Below, one piece after another: positions 51,029-60,618 of a stretch of 64,000 bases of DNA (its first letter is position 1; every line of letters begins with the position of its first letter). The position numbers and the translations under genes were made by a program. The DNA is from Cognataquiflexum gelatinilyticum. GTDB lineage: Bacteria; Bacteroidota; Bacteroidia; Cytophagales; Cyclobacteriaceae. The stretch lies in NCBI RefSeq assembly GCF_024813435.1, contig NZ_JANAEZ010000002.1:1-64000 (forward strand), given 5' to 3'. The notes under the pieces were generated by a model. That model saw only the letters and a list, made by a program, of their open reading frames with translations, was not told the DNA's origin and made no database searches.

Positions 51029-52192
51029 TTAATATTCAAAAGTGCCATGGGTACCTTGCACGGTTACTTTTTTACCATCATGGGGTAAGACCCGGCCTAT
51101 AATTTTGGCTTCCACACCCAATCCTTCGGCGATGTCTATGACCTCTTCGGCATACCTTTCTTCAAGATAAACCTCCATTCTGTGTCCCATGTTGAATACT
51201 TTGTACATTTCTTTCCAGTCTGTACCGCTTTCTTCCTGGATGATTTTGAAAAGTGGCGGGGTATCAAACAGATTGTCTTTGACCACATGCACATTGTCTA
51301 CAAAATGTAGAACCTTAGTCTGCGCTCCTCCGCTGCAATGTACTATGCCATGTATGTTTGGCCTTAAGTATTTCAATACATCGACCATGATAGGTGCATA
51401 GGTACGGGTAGGAGAAAGGACCAATTTACCCATATCAACTGAAAGCCCGGGAGCAGGATCCGTCAGGTTATATTTACCGGTATAGACCAAATCGGCAGGG
51501 ACAGAAGGATCAAAGCTTTCAGGGTATTTGCTTTTCAATAGTTTGTTGAAAACATCGTGCCTTGCAGAAGTTAGGCCGTTGCTTCCCATTCCGCCATTAT
51601 AAAAATCTTCATACGTAGCTTGCCCAAAGGAGGCCAAGCCAACCACTACATCTCCGGGCCGGATTTTGTCATTGGAGATGACATCTTCCCTTTTCATCCT
51701 ACAAGTCACCGTACTGTCTACGATTACCGTTCGGACAAGATCCCCTACATCTGCCGTTTCCCCTCCTGTCAGGATCACATTCACACCGTGGTCACGGAGC
51801 ATCTGCAAAACTTCCTCGGTACCGTTGATGATGGCTGAAATTACCTCACCGGGAATCAGATTCTTGTTTCTCCCGATCGTCGATGATACCAAGATGTTGT
51901 TGACTGCACCGACACAAAGCAGGTCATCGGTATTCATGATGATGGCATCTTGGGCGATGCCTTTCCATACACTCAGATCCCCTGTTTCCTTCCAATACAT
52001 GTAAGCCAAAGAGGACTTTGTGCCTGCCCCATCTGCATGCATGATGTTGCAAAAGTCAGGGTCATTGCCAAGAGTGTCTTCCACTATTTTGCAGAAAGCC
52101 TTTGGAAAAAGTCCTTTGTCCAATTTGGAAATGGCCTGATGTACATCTTCTTTGGAGGCAGATACGCCCCTTTGCATATACCTTTCGTTCAT
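51029..52192 (-). CDS. purM: Phosphoribosylformylglycinamidine cyclo-ligase (AIR synthase)
   Basis: 387 residues, the longer Bacteroidetes form of PurM. MQRGVSASKEDVHQAI opens the protein. FCNIMHADGAGTKSSLAYMYWKETG is the substrate and ATP region, VILTGGETADVGDLVRTVIVDST the central signature, and GIVHCSGGAQTKVLHF a later one. It makes aminoimidazole ribonucleotide in purine synthesis. Other pur genes are not nearby. A TAACTTTG -7 box (52221-52228) is 28 bases upstream. Confidence 0.92.
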   Translation of the reverse strand: MNERYMQRGVSASKEDVHQAISKLDKGLFPKAFCKIVEDTLGNDPDFCNIMHADGAGTKSSLAYMYWKETGDLSVWKGIAQDAIIMNTDDLLCVGAVNNILVSSTIGRNKNLIPGEVISAIINGTEEVLQMLRDHGVNVILTGGETADVGDLVRTVIVDSTVTCRMKREDVISNDKIRPGDVVVGLASFGQATYEDFYNGGMGSNGLTSARHDVFNKLLKSKYPESFDPSVPADLVYTGKYNLTDPAPGLSVDMGKLVLSPTRTYAPIMVDVLKYLRPNIHGIVHCSGGAQTKVLHFVDNVHVVKDNLFDTPPLFKIIQEESGTDWKEMYKVFNMGHRMEVYLEERYAEEVIDIAEGLGVEAKIIGRVLPHDGKKVTVQGTHGTFEY

Positions 52193-52535
52193 TGAGAATT
52201 TGGGGATTGGTTGTATTGGGCAAAGTTAAGGATTCCAACGGGATTGAGGGATGGAAAAACAGGAAGATTGAGGATCGATCATCCAATTTTATTGAAATTG
52301 GCTCTCTATGTTCAGCTCTAAACCTTTATTCTTATTTGTCCCAAAAAATTAAAAATTGTTCTTTTCTAACTTCCAATTCATTCTAAATGATAATAAAAGC
52401 TGAAATTGGGATAATTTAGGTTCATTTGGATAATCTTACATTTCAATAGCCATAACCGCCCCTCTCCGATTTTTTATTTCCCTTTGAAACCTTATTTTTA
52501 CGACCCAATTGAAAACGCTTTAAATATTTTCCCAT
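52193..52535. other. Divergent promoter region between purM and metK
   Basis: 343 AT-rich bases between two divergent genes. On the minus strand a TAACTTTG -7 box for purM lies at 52221-52228. For metK no convincing TTG/TAnnTTTG pair was found, nor any structure I recognise as a SAM riboswitch. No coding frame is credible. Confidence 0.5.
52221..52228 (-). promoter_or_regulatory. Candidate -7 box of purM
   Basis: TAACTTTG on the minus strand, a TAnnTTTG match 28 bases before the purM ATG. No clear -33 TTG. Confidence 0.4.
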
Positions 52536-53789
52536 ATGCCATATTTATTTACATCCGAATCTGTGTCTGAAGGTCATCCTGACAAAGTTGCTGATCAGAT
52601 TTCGGACGCCTTGATCGATAATTTTTTAGCATTCGACCCAAATTCTAAAGTTGCCTGTGAAACATTGGTGACTACAGGTCAGGTGGTGCTTGCAGGGGAA
52701 GTAAAATCTGAAATCTATCTCGATGTTCAAAAAATAGCTCGAGACGTCATCAACAGAATCGGTTATACCAAAGGTGAATACATGTTTGACGGAAACTCAT
52801 GCGGAGTTCTTTCAGCAATCCACGAGCAGTCTCCCGATATCAATCAGGGAGTGGAAAGAGCAAATCCTGAAGAACAGGGTGCCGGCGACCAAGGAATGAT
52901 GTTTGGCTATGCTACTAAAGAAACAGATAATTTCATGCCTTTGGCACTTGATCTTTCGCATAGGATATTGAAGGAATTGGCAGCACTTAGAAGGGAAAAC
53001 AAAGAAATTGCTTACCTACGACCAGATGCCAAATCCCAGGTCACTATCGAATATGGTGATGATAACCAGCCTTTGCGCATCGATGCCATCGTAGTTTCGA
53101 CCCAGCATGATGACTTTGATGAGGAACCTGCAATGTTGGCTAAGATCAAGGAAGACATGATCAAAATCTTGATTCCTAGAGTAAAATCGCAGTTGAAGCC
53201 TGAGATTCAGGCTTTGTTCACCGATCAGATTATCTACCATATTAACCCAACAGGGAAGTTTGTCATCGGAGGCCCACACGGAGATACCGGATTGACCGGA
53301 AGGAAGATTATCGTGGATACCTATGGAGGCAAAGGTGCACATGGAGGCGGTGCTTTTTCTGGAAAAGACCCATCCAAAGTCGACCGTTCGGCAGCTTACG
53401 CCACTAGACATATTGCAAAAAATATGGTGGCAGCGGGTGTAGCGGAGGAGGTTTTGGTACAGGTATCTTACGCCATCGGTGTAGCCAAACCAATGGGGAT
53501 CTATATGAACACCTACGGAACTTCCAAAGTAGGTATGAGCGATGGGGAAATTGCCAAAAAAATCGAGGGCATATTTGACATGAGACCTTATGCTATAGAA
53601 CAAAGATTGAAGCTTCGAAATCCGATATATGAAGAAACCGCTGCATATGGCCACATGGGAAGGGAAAATGAAAAAGTTTTCAAAACCTTTAAAAACCCGT
53701 ATGGGGAGGCAAAAACCCTAGAGGTGGAATTGTTTACCTGGGAAAAGCTTGATTTTGTGGATAAGATCAAAAAAGAGTTTGGAATATAG
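52536..53789 (+). CDS. metK: S-adenosylmethionine synthetase
   Basis: 417 residues. Makes SAM from methionine and ATP. FTSESVSEGHPDKVADQISDA is the N-terminal methionine/ATP loop, GAGDQGMMFGYATKET the second signature, and GGGAFSGKDPSKVDRSAAYATRH the C-terminal one. Length is slightly above the E. coli form, as in other Bacteroidetes. The terminator starts five bases after the stop. SAM made here feeds the methyltransferase and radical-SAM proteins in the window as everywhere in the cell. Confidence 0.97.
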   Translation: MPYLFTSESVSEGHPDKVADQISDALIDNFLAFDPNSKVACETLVTTGQVVLAGEVKSEIYLDVQKIARDVINRIGYTKGEYMFDGNSCGVLSAIHEQSPDINQGVERANPEEQGAGDQGMMFGYATKETDNFMPLALDLSHRILKELAALRRENKEIAYLRPDAKSQVTIEYGDDNQPLRIDAIVVSTQHDDFDEEPAMLAKIKEDMIKILIPRVKSQLKPEIQALFTDQIIYHINPTGKFVIGGPHGDTGLTGRKIIVDTYGGKGAHGGGAFSGKDPSKVDRSAAYATRHIAKNMVAAGVAEEVLVQVSYAIGVAKPMGIYMNTYGTSKVGMSDGEIAKKIEGIFDMRPYAIEQRLKLRNPIYEETAAYGHMGRENEKVFKTFKNPYGEAKTLEVELFTWEKLDFVDKIKKEFGI

Positions 53790-53793
53790 GAAG

Positions 53794-53819
53794 AAGCGGC
53801 TTTAGGGCCGCTTTTTTTT
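53794..53819 (+). terminator. Terminator of metK
   Basis: AAGCGGC / GCCGCTT, a 7-bp stem with a 6-base loop, followed by an eight-T run. Confidence 0.88.
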
Positions 53820-53906
53820 GTTGGATGATGGGTGAAATTTCCCGTTTTTCGGCCAAACTTAATTTGAGTCTATTCGTTGATGCTGTTATTCTTAGAAGTT
53901 TCACCC

Positions 53907-54404
53907 ATGAAATCAATCTCAGTTTTTCTCCTATTATTATTTGTTAACAATAATATCCAAGCCCAAAACAATCCAAGGATTTCTTATCGGGAGAATTTAT
54001 TCGGTAACCATGTTTACCTTGCAGATGGCGAAAAGGTAAAGGCCTCAGAAATCGAAAAAATTATGGGTGCTTTTCCTGAGGATGCTGAGGCATTTTCCAA
54101 AGCCAATCAAAAAATGGCAGTCGGTGAAACCCTTAGATTGGGAGGATGGATTTTGGCTGCAGGTTCTTTGGTATATTTGTTTTCAGGCGATTTTACCCAA
54201 CAGCGAGTGCTTATTTCGGGAGGAATGATGTTGGGAGCTGCCGCAATAACAACCATTGCTTTTCCTATGAAAAGAAATGGCAAAAGGGAAACTTCTGATG
54301 CGATTGAAATTTATAACTATAAAGCAGTAAGGGGAATTGGTGACCGATCCGCCCTCCAATTTAAACTATCGCCCTTGGCTGCAGGATTGACCCTCAATTT
54401 CTGA
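53907..54404 (+). CDS. Exported protein of unknown function, first of a paralogous pair
   Basis: 165 residues from the ATG at 53907, which begins a signal peptide (SISVFLLLLFVNNNIQAQ). The mature N-terminus ISYRENLFGNHVYLADGEKV is followed by a helix, then two hydrophobic segments (LGGWILAAGSLVYLFSG and VLISGGMMLGAAAITTIAF), and a C-terminal motif SDAIEIYNYKA. It aligns over its whole length with the next gene, sharing the YR..(L)FG...(L).DG.KV block, the PEA helix, and the xxAxxxYN end. No known family recognised. Confidence 0.75.
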   Translation: MKSISVFLLLLFVNNNIQAQNNPRISYRENLFGNHVYLADGEKVKASEIEKIMGAFPEDAEAFSKANQKMAVGETLRLGGWILAAGSLVYLFSGDFTQQRVLISGGMMLGAAAITTIAFPMKRNGKRETSDAIEIYNYKAVRGIGDRSALQFKLSPLAAGLTLNF

Positions 54405-54408
54405 ACTT

Positions 54409-54927
54409 ATGAAAAAATTATCCTTTGCTTTGCTTTTGGTATGTCTTGTTTCCGAAGTATATGGTCAGCAGCCTTTTTTAAGGATTGACTACAGGCAAAC
54501 TTTTTTGGGAGATAGAATCGATATTTTGGATGGACCCAAAGTGCTGAACAAAGAGGAAGTGTACCGATTGATGCAGACCCAACCCGAAGCATTTGAGACA
54601 TATCAAATGGCCTTGAAAAAGCAGAAAACCGGCAAATTGCTGGATGGAGGTGCATTTTTAACTTCCATGGGGGTAATTGCTTTGAGTTTCATTCCTCCTC
54701 AATCAGCATCCTATTCAACGAGAAACAATCTTTTGTTACCATTGGCGATTGCCACTGTAGGAATTGGGATTGCTTCAGGATTTTATAGGAGAAGCAGTAG
54801 AAATCTGACAAGGGAAGCAGTGGATTTGTATAATTTTTCGGAAAAAAAGCCAGATCCCATTTACTTTGATGATGGGCTGACCTATTACACCATCCCTGAT
54901 TTTGTTGGTTTTCAGATCCGTTTTTGA
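54409..54927 (+). CDS. Exported protein of unknown function, second of a paralogous pair
   Basis: 172 residues with signal peptide LSFALLLVCLVSEVYGQ. IDYRQTFLGDRIDILDGPKV matches the first paralogue's N-terminal block; hydrophobic segments LDGGAFLTSMGVIALSFI and LLPLAIATVGIGIASGFY and the motif TREAVDLYNFS match its later parts. It begins four bases after its sister. Two membrane or barrel-edge segments after a periplasmic domain are suggested. Function unknown; convergent with ddl. Confidence 0.75.
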   Translation: MKKLSFALLLVCLVSEVYGQQPFLRIDYRQTFLGDRIDILDGPKVLNKEEVYRLMQTQPEAFETYQMALKKQKTGKLLDGGAFLTSMGVIALSFIPPQSASYSTRNNLLLPLAIATVGIGIASGFYRRSSRNLTREAVDLYNFSEKKPDPIYFDDGLTYYTIPDFVGFQIRF

Positions 54928-54942
54928 GTTCCAAAAGGAAGT

Positions 54943-55929
54943 TCAGGAAAACATTTCCTCGATCAGCGCATTGTAAAAATCCTTGACATCGATTCCTAAT
55001 GCACGCACTTGCTGGGAGATCAGGCTGGTTTCTGTCTGACCCGGGACCGTATTGATTTCAATGAAATAAAACTTACCTGTTTCAGATTCCAGAAAATAAT
55101 CAATCCTGACTGCCCCTTTGCAGTTCAATTTTTGATATACTTTTTCGATGATCCGGTTTACCCTTTCCACTTCTTCCGTAGTCATTCTTCCTGGGGTAAT
55201 TTCTTCGCAAACTCCAGGTGAATATTTGGCCTCAAAATCAAAAAATTCCTTACTGCTGATGATCTCTGTAGCCGGAAGCACAGTAGTGATCCCTCTTGAC
55301 CGATATACACCAATCGAAAATTCCCTTCCTGAAACAAATTCTTCTACCAATACCTGCGAATCCTCTGCAAATGCCTTATCCAAAGCTTCTTGAAGTTCAT
55401 TCGGTTCTTTGACTTTGGTCATTCCGATACTGGAACCTCCGTTGTTTGGCTTGATAAATAGTGGCAACCTTAGCTCTTTCAAAATGCGGGTGATATTTTC
55501 CGAATTGTTGTCAAACAATTGGATAGACCTTGCAACAAACAATTCATCAATGTCTTGTACTATTGCTTTGGTGTAGCCTTTGTTCATCGTGATGGAGGAG
55601 GTCAGCGCGTCACAGGTGGTGTAGGGTAAGCCAATCATGTCAAAATATCCAGCCAACTTTCCATCCTCGCCCGGTGAACCGTGAAGGATATTGAATACCC
55701 CATCAAATTTTATTTTTTGATCTTGGAGAATGATGGAAAAATCATTGAGGTCGACGGGAATTTTTTCACCCGCGGCTGTTTCATGATACCAATTTCCCGG
55801 ATAGATTATGATCTTGAAGATATCATATAAGCTTCGGTCTAGAGTTTTTTCAACCACCGCTGCGCTTTTTAAGGATATGACAGATTCTCCGGTAAATCCT
55901 CCGGTCACTAAGGCAATTTTTTTCTTCAT
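54943..55929 (-). CDS. ddl: D-alanine--D-alanine ligase
   Basis: 328 residues, ATP-grasp fold. HGSPGEDGKLAGYFDMIGLPYT is the substrate loop, RLPLFIKPNNGGSSIGMTKV the ATP-grasp lid, and FYFIEINTVPGQTETS the metal site. It joins two D-alanines for peptidoglycan. Typical Ddl has NxxPGxT here; NTVPGQT keeps the catalytic pattern. The gene is alone on its strand. Confidence 0.95.
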   Translation of the reverse strand: MKKKIALVTGGFTGESVISLKSAAVVEKTLDRSLYDIFKIIIYPGNWYHETAAGEKIPVDLNDFSIILQDQKIKFDGVFNILHGSPGEDGKLAGYFDMIGLPYTTCDALTSSITMNKGYTKAIVQDIDELFVARSIQLFDNNSENITRILKELRLPLFIKPNNGGSSIGMTKVKEPNELQEALDKAFAEDSQVLVEEFVSGREFSIGVYRSRGITTVLPATEIISSKEFFDFEAKYSPGVCEEITPGRMTTEEVERVNRIIEKVYQKLNCKGAVRIDYFLESETGKFYFIEINTVPGQTETSLISQQVRALGIDVKDFYNALIEEMFS

Positions 55930-56120
55930 GGCATGTAAAAGTAAAAATCAATCTGCATTAATCATTGCTTGGCATAAAAAAATAGGAGTCAAAATTGTGG
56001 ATTGAGATTTTTTGTATTCGGTGAATTTGGCTAATAAATGTTATATTCAATCTTCGCTTTTCATTGCAAATATGTTAATTGATGGAAACAGCAAATTATT
56101 CCAAACTAAGTCTTCATAAA

Positions 56121-57203
56121 ATGTTTTATAAGATTTGGATTCTGATCCTATTATGCTTTGCATTTCCAAAAATCATATTTGCCCAAGAAGGAAAAACCAC
56201 CATTTCAGAGGGACCCTATATTTACCTTCAGGGGGACCAATTTAAAGCCAAGTGGGTAAAAAATGGGGAAATGAGAACCGCGGAAAACCTCAGCACCGAC
56301 TTTTTAGAAAGAGAATTTGGTTTTGGGTTAAGTCCTGAAATATTTCAAAAAACCATGGGATCTGTTCCTAATTTTGATCAGGAATATGAAAACATACCCA
56401 ACTTCGCGGTAATCTCTGATATCCATGGACAATATCCCTTGATGGTCGCACTTTTGAAAAACCACGGGATCATCGATGGAAAAATGAATTGGGCATTTGG
56501 CAAAGCCCACTTGGTCATCAACGGTGACATACTAGGACGTGGAGATATGGTGACAGAGGTTCTTTGGCTTGCTTATAAACTCGCATATCAGGCTGAAAAG
56601 TCCGGGGGGAAAGTTCATTTTTTATTGGGAAACCATGAATTGATGGTAAAGACAGGTGATTTTAGATACTTGAATGAAAAATATGTCGCCGCATCAAAGA
56701 TGATGGGGATAAATCCTGCTGAATTATATTCGGATAATTCAGTATTGGGAAATTGGTTGAAAAAAAGGCCTGCAATTATAAAAATTGATGATTTTCTCAT
56801 TACCCATGCTGGGATTTCTCCACAATTTCTTAAGCGGAAATTAAATGTTGAAAAAGTAAATAAGGTGTTTTTTGAAGAGGTCCTGTCTCCACAACCTACC
56901 GCAAGCCGGAATACCAAAAGCCTTATTAGATTTTTGACAGGAGAAGATGGGCCTATTTGGTATCGGGGCTACTTTATTGAATTCTCTGTTTCCAATAAAA
57001 ATCTGGATGATATACTGGCCTTTTTTGAATCAAAGCATATTGTTGTTGGCCATACCTCGCTCGAAGCCATCACTCCACTTTTTGAAGGTAGGGTCATTGG
57101 AGTGGATTCAAGTATAAAAGACGGAAGAGGAGGAGAAATATTGATTGTAGAAAACGGTGTAAAATACAGGGGTAGGGTAAACGGCAGCAGAGAAATTCTC
57201 TGA
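56121..57203 (+). CDS. Exported calcineurin-like metallophosphoesterase
   Basis: 360 residues from the ATG at 56121, chosen for the signal peptide (FYKIWILILLCFAFPKIIFAQ); starts at 56082 or 56079 are possible. The metal motifs appear in order: VISDIHGQ, INGDILGRGDMV, LLGNHELM, ITHAG and VVGHTS. Similar proteins in Bacteroidetes are annotated as exported phosphoesterases related to the PPP family; the substrate is unknown. Confidence 0.88.
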   Translation: MFYKIWILILLCFAFPKIIFAQEGKTTISEGPYIYLQGDQFKAKWVKNGEMRTAENLSTDFLEREFGFGLSPEIFQKTMGSVPNFDQEYENIPNFAVISDIHGQYPLMVALLKNHGIIDGKMNWAFGKAHLVINGDILGRGDMVTEVLWLAYKLAYQAEKSGGKVHFLLGNHELMVKTGDFRYLNEKYVAASKMMGINPAELYSDNSVLGNWLKKRPAIIKIDDFLITHAGISPQFLKRKLNVEKVNKVFFEEVLSPQPTASRNTKSLIRFLTGEDGPIWYRGYFIEFSVSNKNLDDILAFFESKHIVVGHTSLEAITPLFEGRVIGVDSSIKDGRGGEILIVENGVKYRGRVNGSREIL

Positions 57204-57318
57204 TTTTTTGCTTGATCCGATTTCAAATCTTCAGTTTGGTCCTCCCGGTAACGTAAAATTTTTTTCCGGTTATGTCGCTTTTTTATACTTTTAAACCCGA
57301 CAATAGACATAGAAATTT

Positions 57319-59493
57319 ATGATGAGAATTAAGTTGGTTTCTTTTTTGGCATTTATCCTGGTTTGTAACTTTGAAACATTTGCCCAACAAAAAGTCACCC
57401 TAGAGGATGTTTTTAAGAACAATACCTTTTCCCAAAAGTCAGTTCAGGGGATCAATTGGATGAAAGATGGCCAATTTTACAGTAAGCTTCAAAGGGGTCA
57501 GGCAGGTACTAAGGTCGTGAAGGTCAATGTAGCCACAGGTGAGGAAACGGCAATATTGATAGATGGAGAAGCATTAGGGGTGAATTTTTCAACTTATTCT
57601 TTTAATGCCGATGAATCAAAAGCACTGATCTCTTCTGATGTAGAAAGTATCTACAGGAGGTCAAGCAAGGGAATTTATCATGTAGTTGATCTAGAAAAAG
57701 GCACTGCTCAAAAGCTCCTCAATGGTGAAAAAATCATGTACGCCACACTTTCTCCGGAAAATGACAAAGTCGCTTTTGTCAAAGACAATAATCTTTTTGT
57801 CATAGAATTGTCTTCAGACCAACTTACCCAAATCACCGACGACGGAAATTGGAACCACGTGATCAATGGCGCAGCAGATTGGGTTTATGAAGAGGAATTC
57901 TCGATGTCAAAGGCTTTTGCTTGGTCACCAGATGGGCAAAAAATTGCTTTTATCCGATTTGACGAGTCTGAAGTTCCTGAATTCAACATGCAGCTTTGGG
58001 GTAAATTATACCCTCAGGATTATAAATTCAAGTACCCAAAAGCAGGTGAATCCAATGCCAAAGTCAGTATCCATTTTTATGACCTTGCCAGTAAAAAAAC
58101 AGTGAAAGCCGATACCGGCACCGAGACAGACATTTATCTGCCTAGGATATATTGGACTGGGGAAGCTAATACATTGGCATTTTTGAGGGTGAATAGATTG
58201 CAAAACCAGATTGACTTATTATATGCTGATGCTCAAACAGGTCAGAGCAAAGTCGTCCTGGAAGAAAAATCAGAGACTTACGTCGATCTCAATTACAATG
58301 ACGACCTGAGGTTTTTGGAAGATAATAAAGGTTTTATAAGGACTTCCGAACAGGATGGATTCAAACATATTTACCATCATGATAACCAAGGTAACCTCAT
58401 CCGGCAGATTACCTCAGGCAAATGGGAAGTGACCAATCTGGTCGGCGTAGACGAGAAAGGAAAAAAAATCTACTATATCTCAACCGAGGCGTCACCACTG
58501 GAGAGAAATCTCTGTGTAATCAGCTTAGATGGTAAAAACAAAAAAATCCTGACTCCTGAAAAAGGCACTTACTCCATTAACATGAGTAAAGATTTCAAAT
58601 ATTTCATAGCCAATTTTTCAAATTCGTCCACCCCGCTCAAAGTGACTTTGAACGAAGCATCCGGTAAACTTCTCAAAGTCCTCGAAGATAATCAGGAGCT
58701 AAAATCAAAGCTATCGACTTTTGCAATGTCAGGTAAGGAGTTTTTCAGTTTCAATACAGTCGATGGTACTCCATTGAATGGGTATATGATCAAGCCGGCG
58801 GATTTTGATCCAAACAAGAAATATCCTGTCCTGATGTATGTGTATGGAGGACCAGGTTCCCAAAATGTGACTAATGCATGGGGTGGAACAAGGGATTTTT
58901 GGCATCATCATCTTGCCGCAGAAGGTTTCATTGTGGCTTGTGTAGACAACAGAGGAACAGGTGCGCGAGGCAGAAACTTCAAGCATTCTACCTATGCGAA
59001 TCTTGGTAAACTGGAAACCGAGGACCAAATCGCCGGAGCCAAGTACTTAGGTTCACTTCCTTTTATTGATAAATCGAGGATAGGAATCTGGGGCTGGTCA
59101 TATGGAGGCTATATGTCCTCTCTTGCATTGATGAAAGGAAATGATGTTTTCAAAGCAGCCATTGCAGTCGCTCCTGTGACGACTTGGAGGTATTATGATA
59201 CCATTTATACGGAGCGCTATCTTCAGACGCCTCAGCAAAATGCCGCCGGATATGATGACAATAGCCCGATCACCCATGTGGACAAACTGAAGGGAAATCT
59301 GCTGCTTATTCATGGAACAGGAGATGACAATGTGCATTACCAAAATGCAGTAGACCTTGTCGATGCATTAATCAAAGCTGACAAACAGTTTGAAACGATG
59401 TATTATCCCAACCGGAATCACGGGATTTCGGGAGGCAATACATCATGGCATTTGTATTCCCTGATGACAGATTTTATCAGAAGAAAGCTCTAA
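57319..59493 (+). CDS. Dipeptidyl peptidase IV-type serine peptidase (S9)
   Basis: 724 residues with a signal peptide ending near FAQQ. The N-terminal beta-propeller (about 40-480) includes DWVYEEEF, the double-glutamate motif that anchors the substrate N-terminus in DPP IV. The alpha/beta hydrolase domain holds GWSYGGYMS (S594), GTGDDNVH (D669) and NRNHGISG (H701) as the triad. It removes Xaa-Pro dipeptides in the periplasm or at the surface, supporting peptide use. Confidence 0.94.
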   Translation: MMRIKLVSFLAFILVCNFETFAQQKVTLEDVFKNNTFSQKSVQGINWMKDGQFYSKLQRGQAGTKVVKVNVATGEETAILIDGEALGVNFSTYSFNADESKALISSDVESIYRRSSKGIYHVVDLEKGTAQKLLNGEKIMYATLSPENDKVAFVKDNNLFVIELSSDQLTQITDDGNWNHVINGAADWVYEEEFSMSKAFAWSPDGQKIAFIRFDESEVPEFNMQLWGKLYPQDYKFKYPKAGESNAKVSIHFYDLASKKTVKADTGTETDIYLPRIYWTGEANTLAFLRVNRLQNQIDLLYADAQTGQSKVVLEEKSETYVDLNYNDDLRFLEDNKGFIRTSEQDGFKHIYHHDNQGNLIRQITSGKWEVTNLVGVDEKGKKIYYISTEASPLERNLCVISLDGKNKKILTPEKGTYSINMSKDFKYFIANFSNSSTPLKVTLNEASGKLLKVLEDNQELKSKLSTFAMSGKEFFSFNTVDGTPLNGYMIKPADFDPNKKYPVLMYVYGGPGSQNVTNAWGGTRDFWHHHLAAEGFIVACVDNRGTGARGRNFKHSTYANLGKLETEDQIAGAKYLGSLPFIDKSRIGIWGWSYGGYMSSLALMKGNDVFKAAIAVAPVTTWRYYDTIYTERYLQTPQQNAAGYDDNSPITHVDKLKGNLLLIHGTGDDNVHYQNAVDLVDALIKADKQFETMYYPNRNHGISGGNTSWHLYSLMTDFIRRKL

Positions 59494-59794
59494 ATAGAAT
59501 CAATTTTGAGCTAAAGAAAGGTTGATACAATTTTGTAGATTTTTCAGAAAAGAAAAGACGCATAAATTGGTTTTTACCAATCATTGGCTTTTTCCAGTTT
59601 TCATTGAATATAATTGTGATGCCAATCAGCAATATGGCCAAGGCAAAAAACACCTTGGTCCTGGTTCTTAGTCGAATTAACCATTAATCGACTTCAATAG
59701 CCATCCGTGTTTATTTTGTTTTTTACGCCAAATAATGGCCTTAGCTTTCGGGTTCGGAACTTAATTCAACCTGTTCGGTTATTACTTGGTCAAG
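59494..59794. other. Intergenic stretch after the DPP-IV-like gene
   Basis: About 300 bases. A CCAAGG...CCTTGG hairpin (about 59638-59656) and a GTCGA...TCGAC near-palindrome (59671-59692) are visible; neither has a strong T run. On the minus strand a GTG ORF of 58 codons (59477-59653) reads as a hydrophobic small protein, but it overlaps the upstream gene's end and is weak. Confidence 0.4.
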
Positions 59795-60613
59795 ATGAAA
59801 AACAGTATGTTGTATTACAAAACTTACAGGCATTCTACCAGTAATGAATGGGTGGTATTCATTCATGGGGCCGGAGGCTCGTCCTCAATTTGGCACAAAC
59901 AAATCAGGGAATTCAAACAGGAATTCAATCTTTTGCTCATTGACCTGCGAGGCCATGGTAAATCCGCTGAATCCATAAGAAATATCTGGAAGGAAGAATA
60001 CACCTTTCCGGCGGTGACAAAAGACATCATTGAAGTCCTTGATCATCTTAATTTGCCACCGGCACATGTAATGGGAGTTTCTTTAGGGACTATTTTGGCA
60101 AGGCAATTGGCAGAAATGGAACCCCGCCGGGTAAAGTCCCTGATCATGGCAGGAGCTATTACTAGGCTGACCTTCACCTCTCAAATTCTGGTGACTTTAG
60201 GCAATACATTCAAAAGCGTGGTTCCTTACATGTGGCTATATAGCTTGTTTGCCTGGATCATCATGCCAAGAAGGCACCATGCCGAGTCCCGAAATTTGTT
60301 CATCAATGAGGCAAAAAGACTTTGCCAAAAGGAATTTATCAGGTGGTTTAAATTGACCAAGGACATCAATCCCCTGTTGAAATTTTTCAAAGAAAAAGAC
60401 CTTTCGATCCCTACGCTTTACGTCATGGGTGAGGAGGATATTATGTTTCTCGAAGCAGTAAAAAAAATCGTTAAAGAGCATAAACTTTCTATTCTCAATA
60501 TTGTCAAATCATGCGGCCATGTAGTCAATGTCGAACAGCCGGAAGTTTTTAATCAATTGTCGCTCCAGTTTCTAAGAAATCAACAACCAGCCTTAAATGG
60601 ATTTTCAGATTAA
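59795..60613 (+). CDS. Alpha/beta hydrolase
   Basis: 272 residues from the ATG at 59795. VVFIHGAGGSSSIWHKQ is the oxyanion-hole region, VMGVSLGTILARQLAEM carries the nucleophile (GxSxG), and the catalytic histidine is in KSCGHVVNVEQPEVF. A lid of basic helices (MPRRHHAESRNLF) lies between. The family includes many esterases and lipases; the substrate is not evident. It ends five bases before the efflux adaptor gene, so the three are likely one unit. Confidence 0.88.
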   Translation: MKNSMLYYKTYRHSTSNEWVVFIHGAGGSSSIWHKQIREFKQEFNLLLIDLRGHGKSAESIRNIWKEEYTFPAVTKDIIEVLDHLNLPPAHVMGVSLGTILARQLAEMEPRRVKSLIMAGAITRLTFTSQILVTLGNTFKSVVPYMWLYSLFAWIIMPRRHHAESRNLFINEAKRLCQKEFIRWFKLTKDINPLLKFFKEKDLSIPTLYVMGEEDIMFLEAVKKIVKEHKLSILNIVKSCGHVVNVEQPEVFNQLSLQFLRNQQPALNGFSD

Positions 60614-60618
60614 ATAGA

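Noticed and set aside
52193..52535. A SAM riboswitch upstream of metK
   Set aside because: No SAM-I, SAM-II or SAM/SAH-like helices or conserved loop bases could be recognised by eye; a covariance-model search would settle it.
59477..59653. A 58-codon minus-strand ORF with a hydrophobic start (GTG)
   Set aside because: No ATG start, overlaps the end of the DPP-IV-like gene and runs into a hairpin. It has some protein-like character and would deserve a conservation check, but support is too weak to call it.
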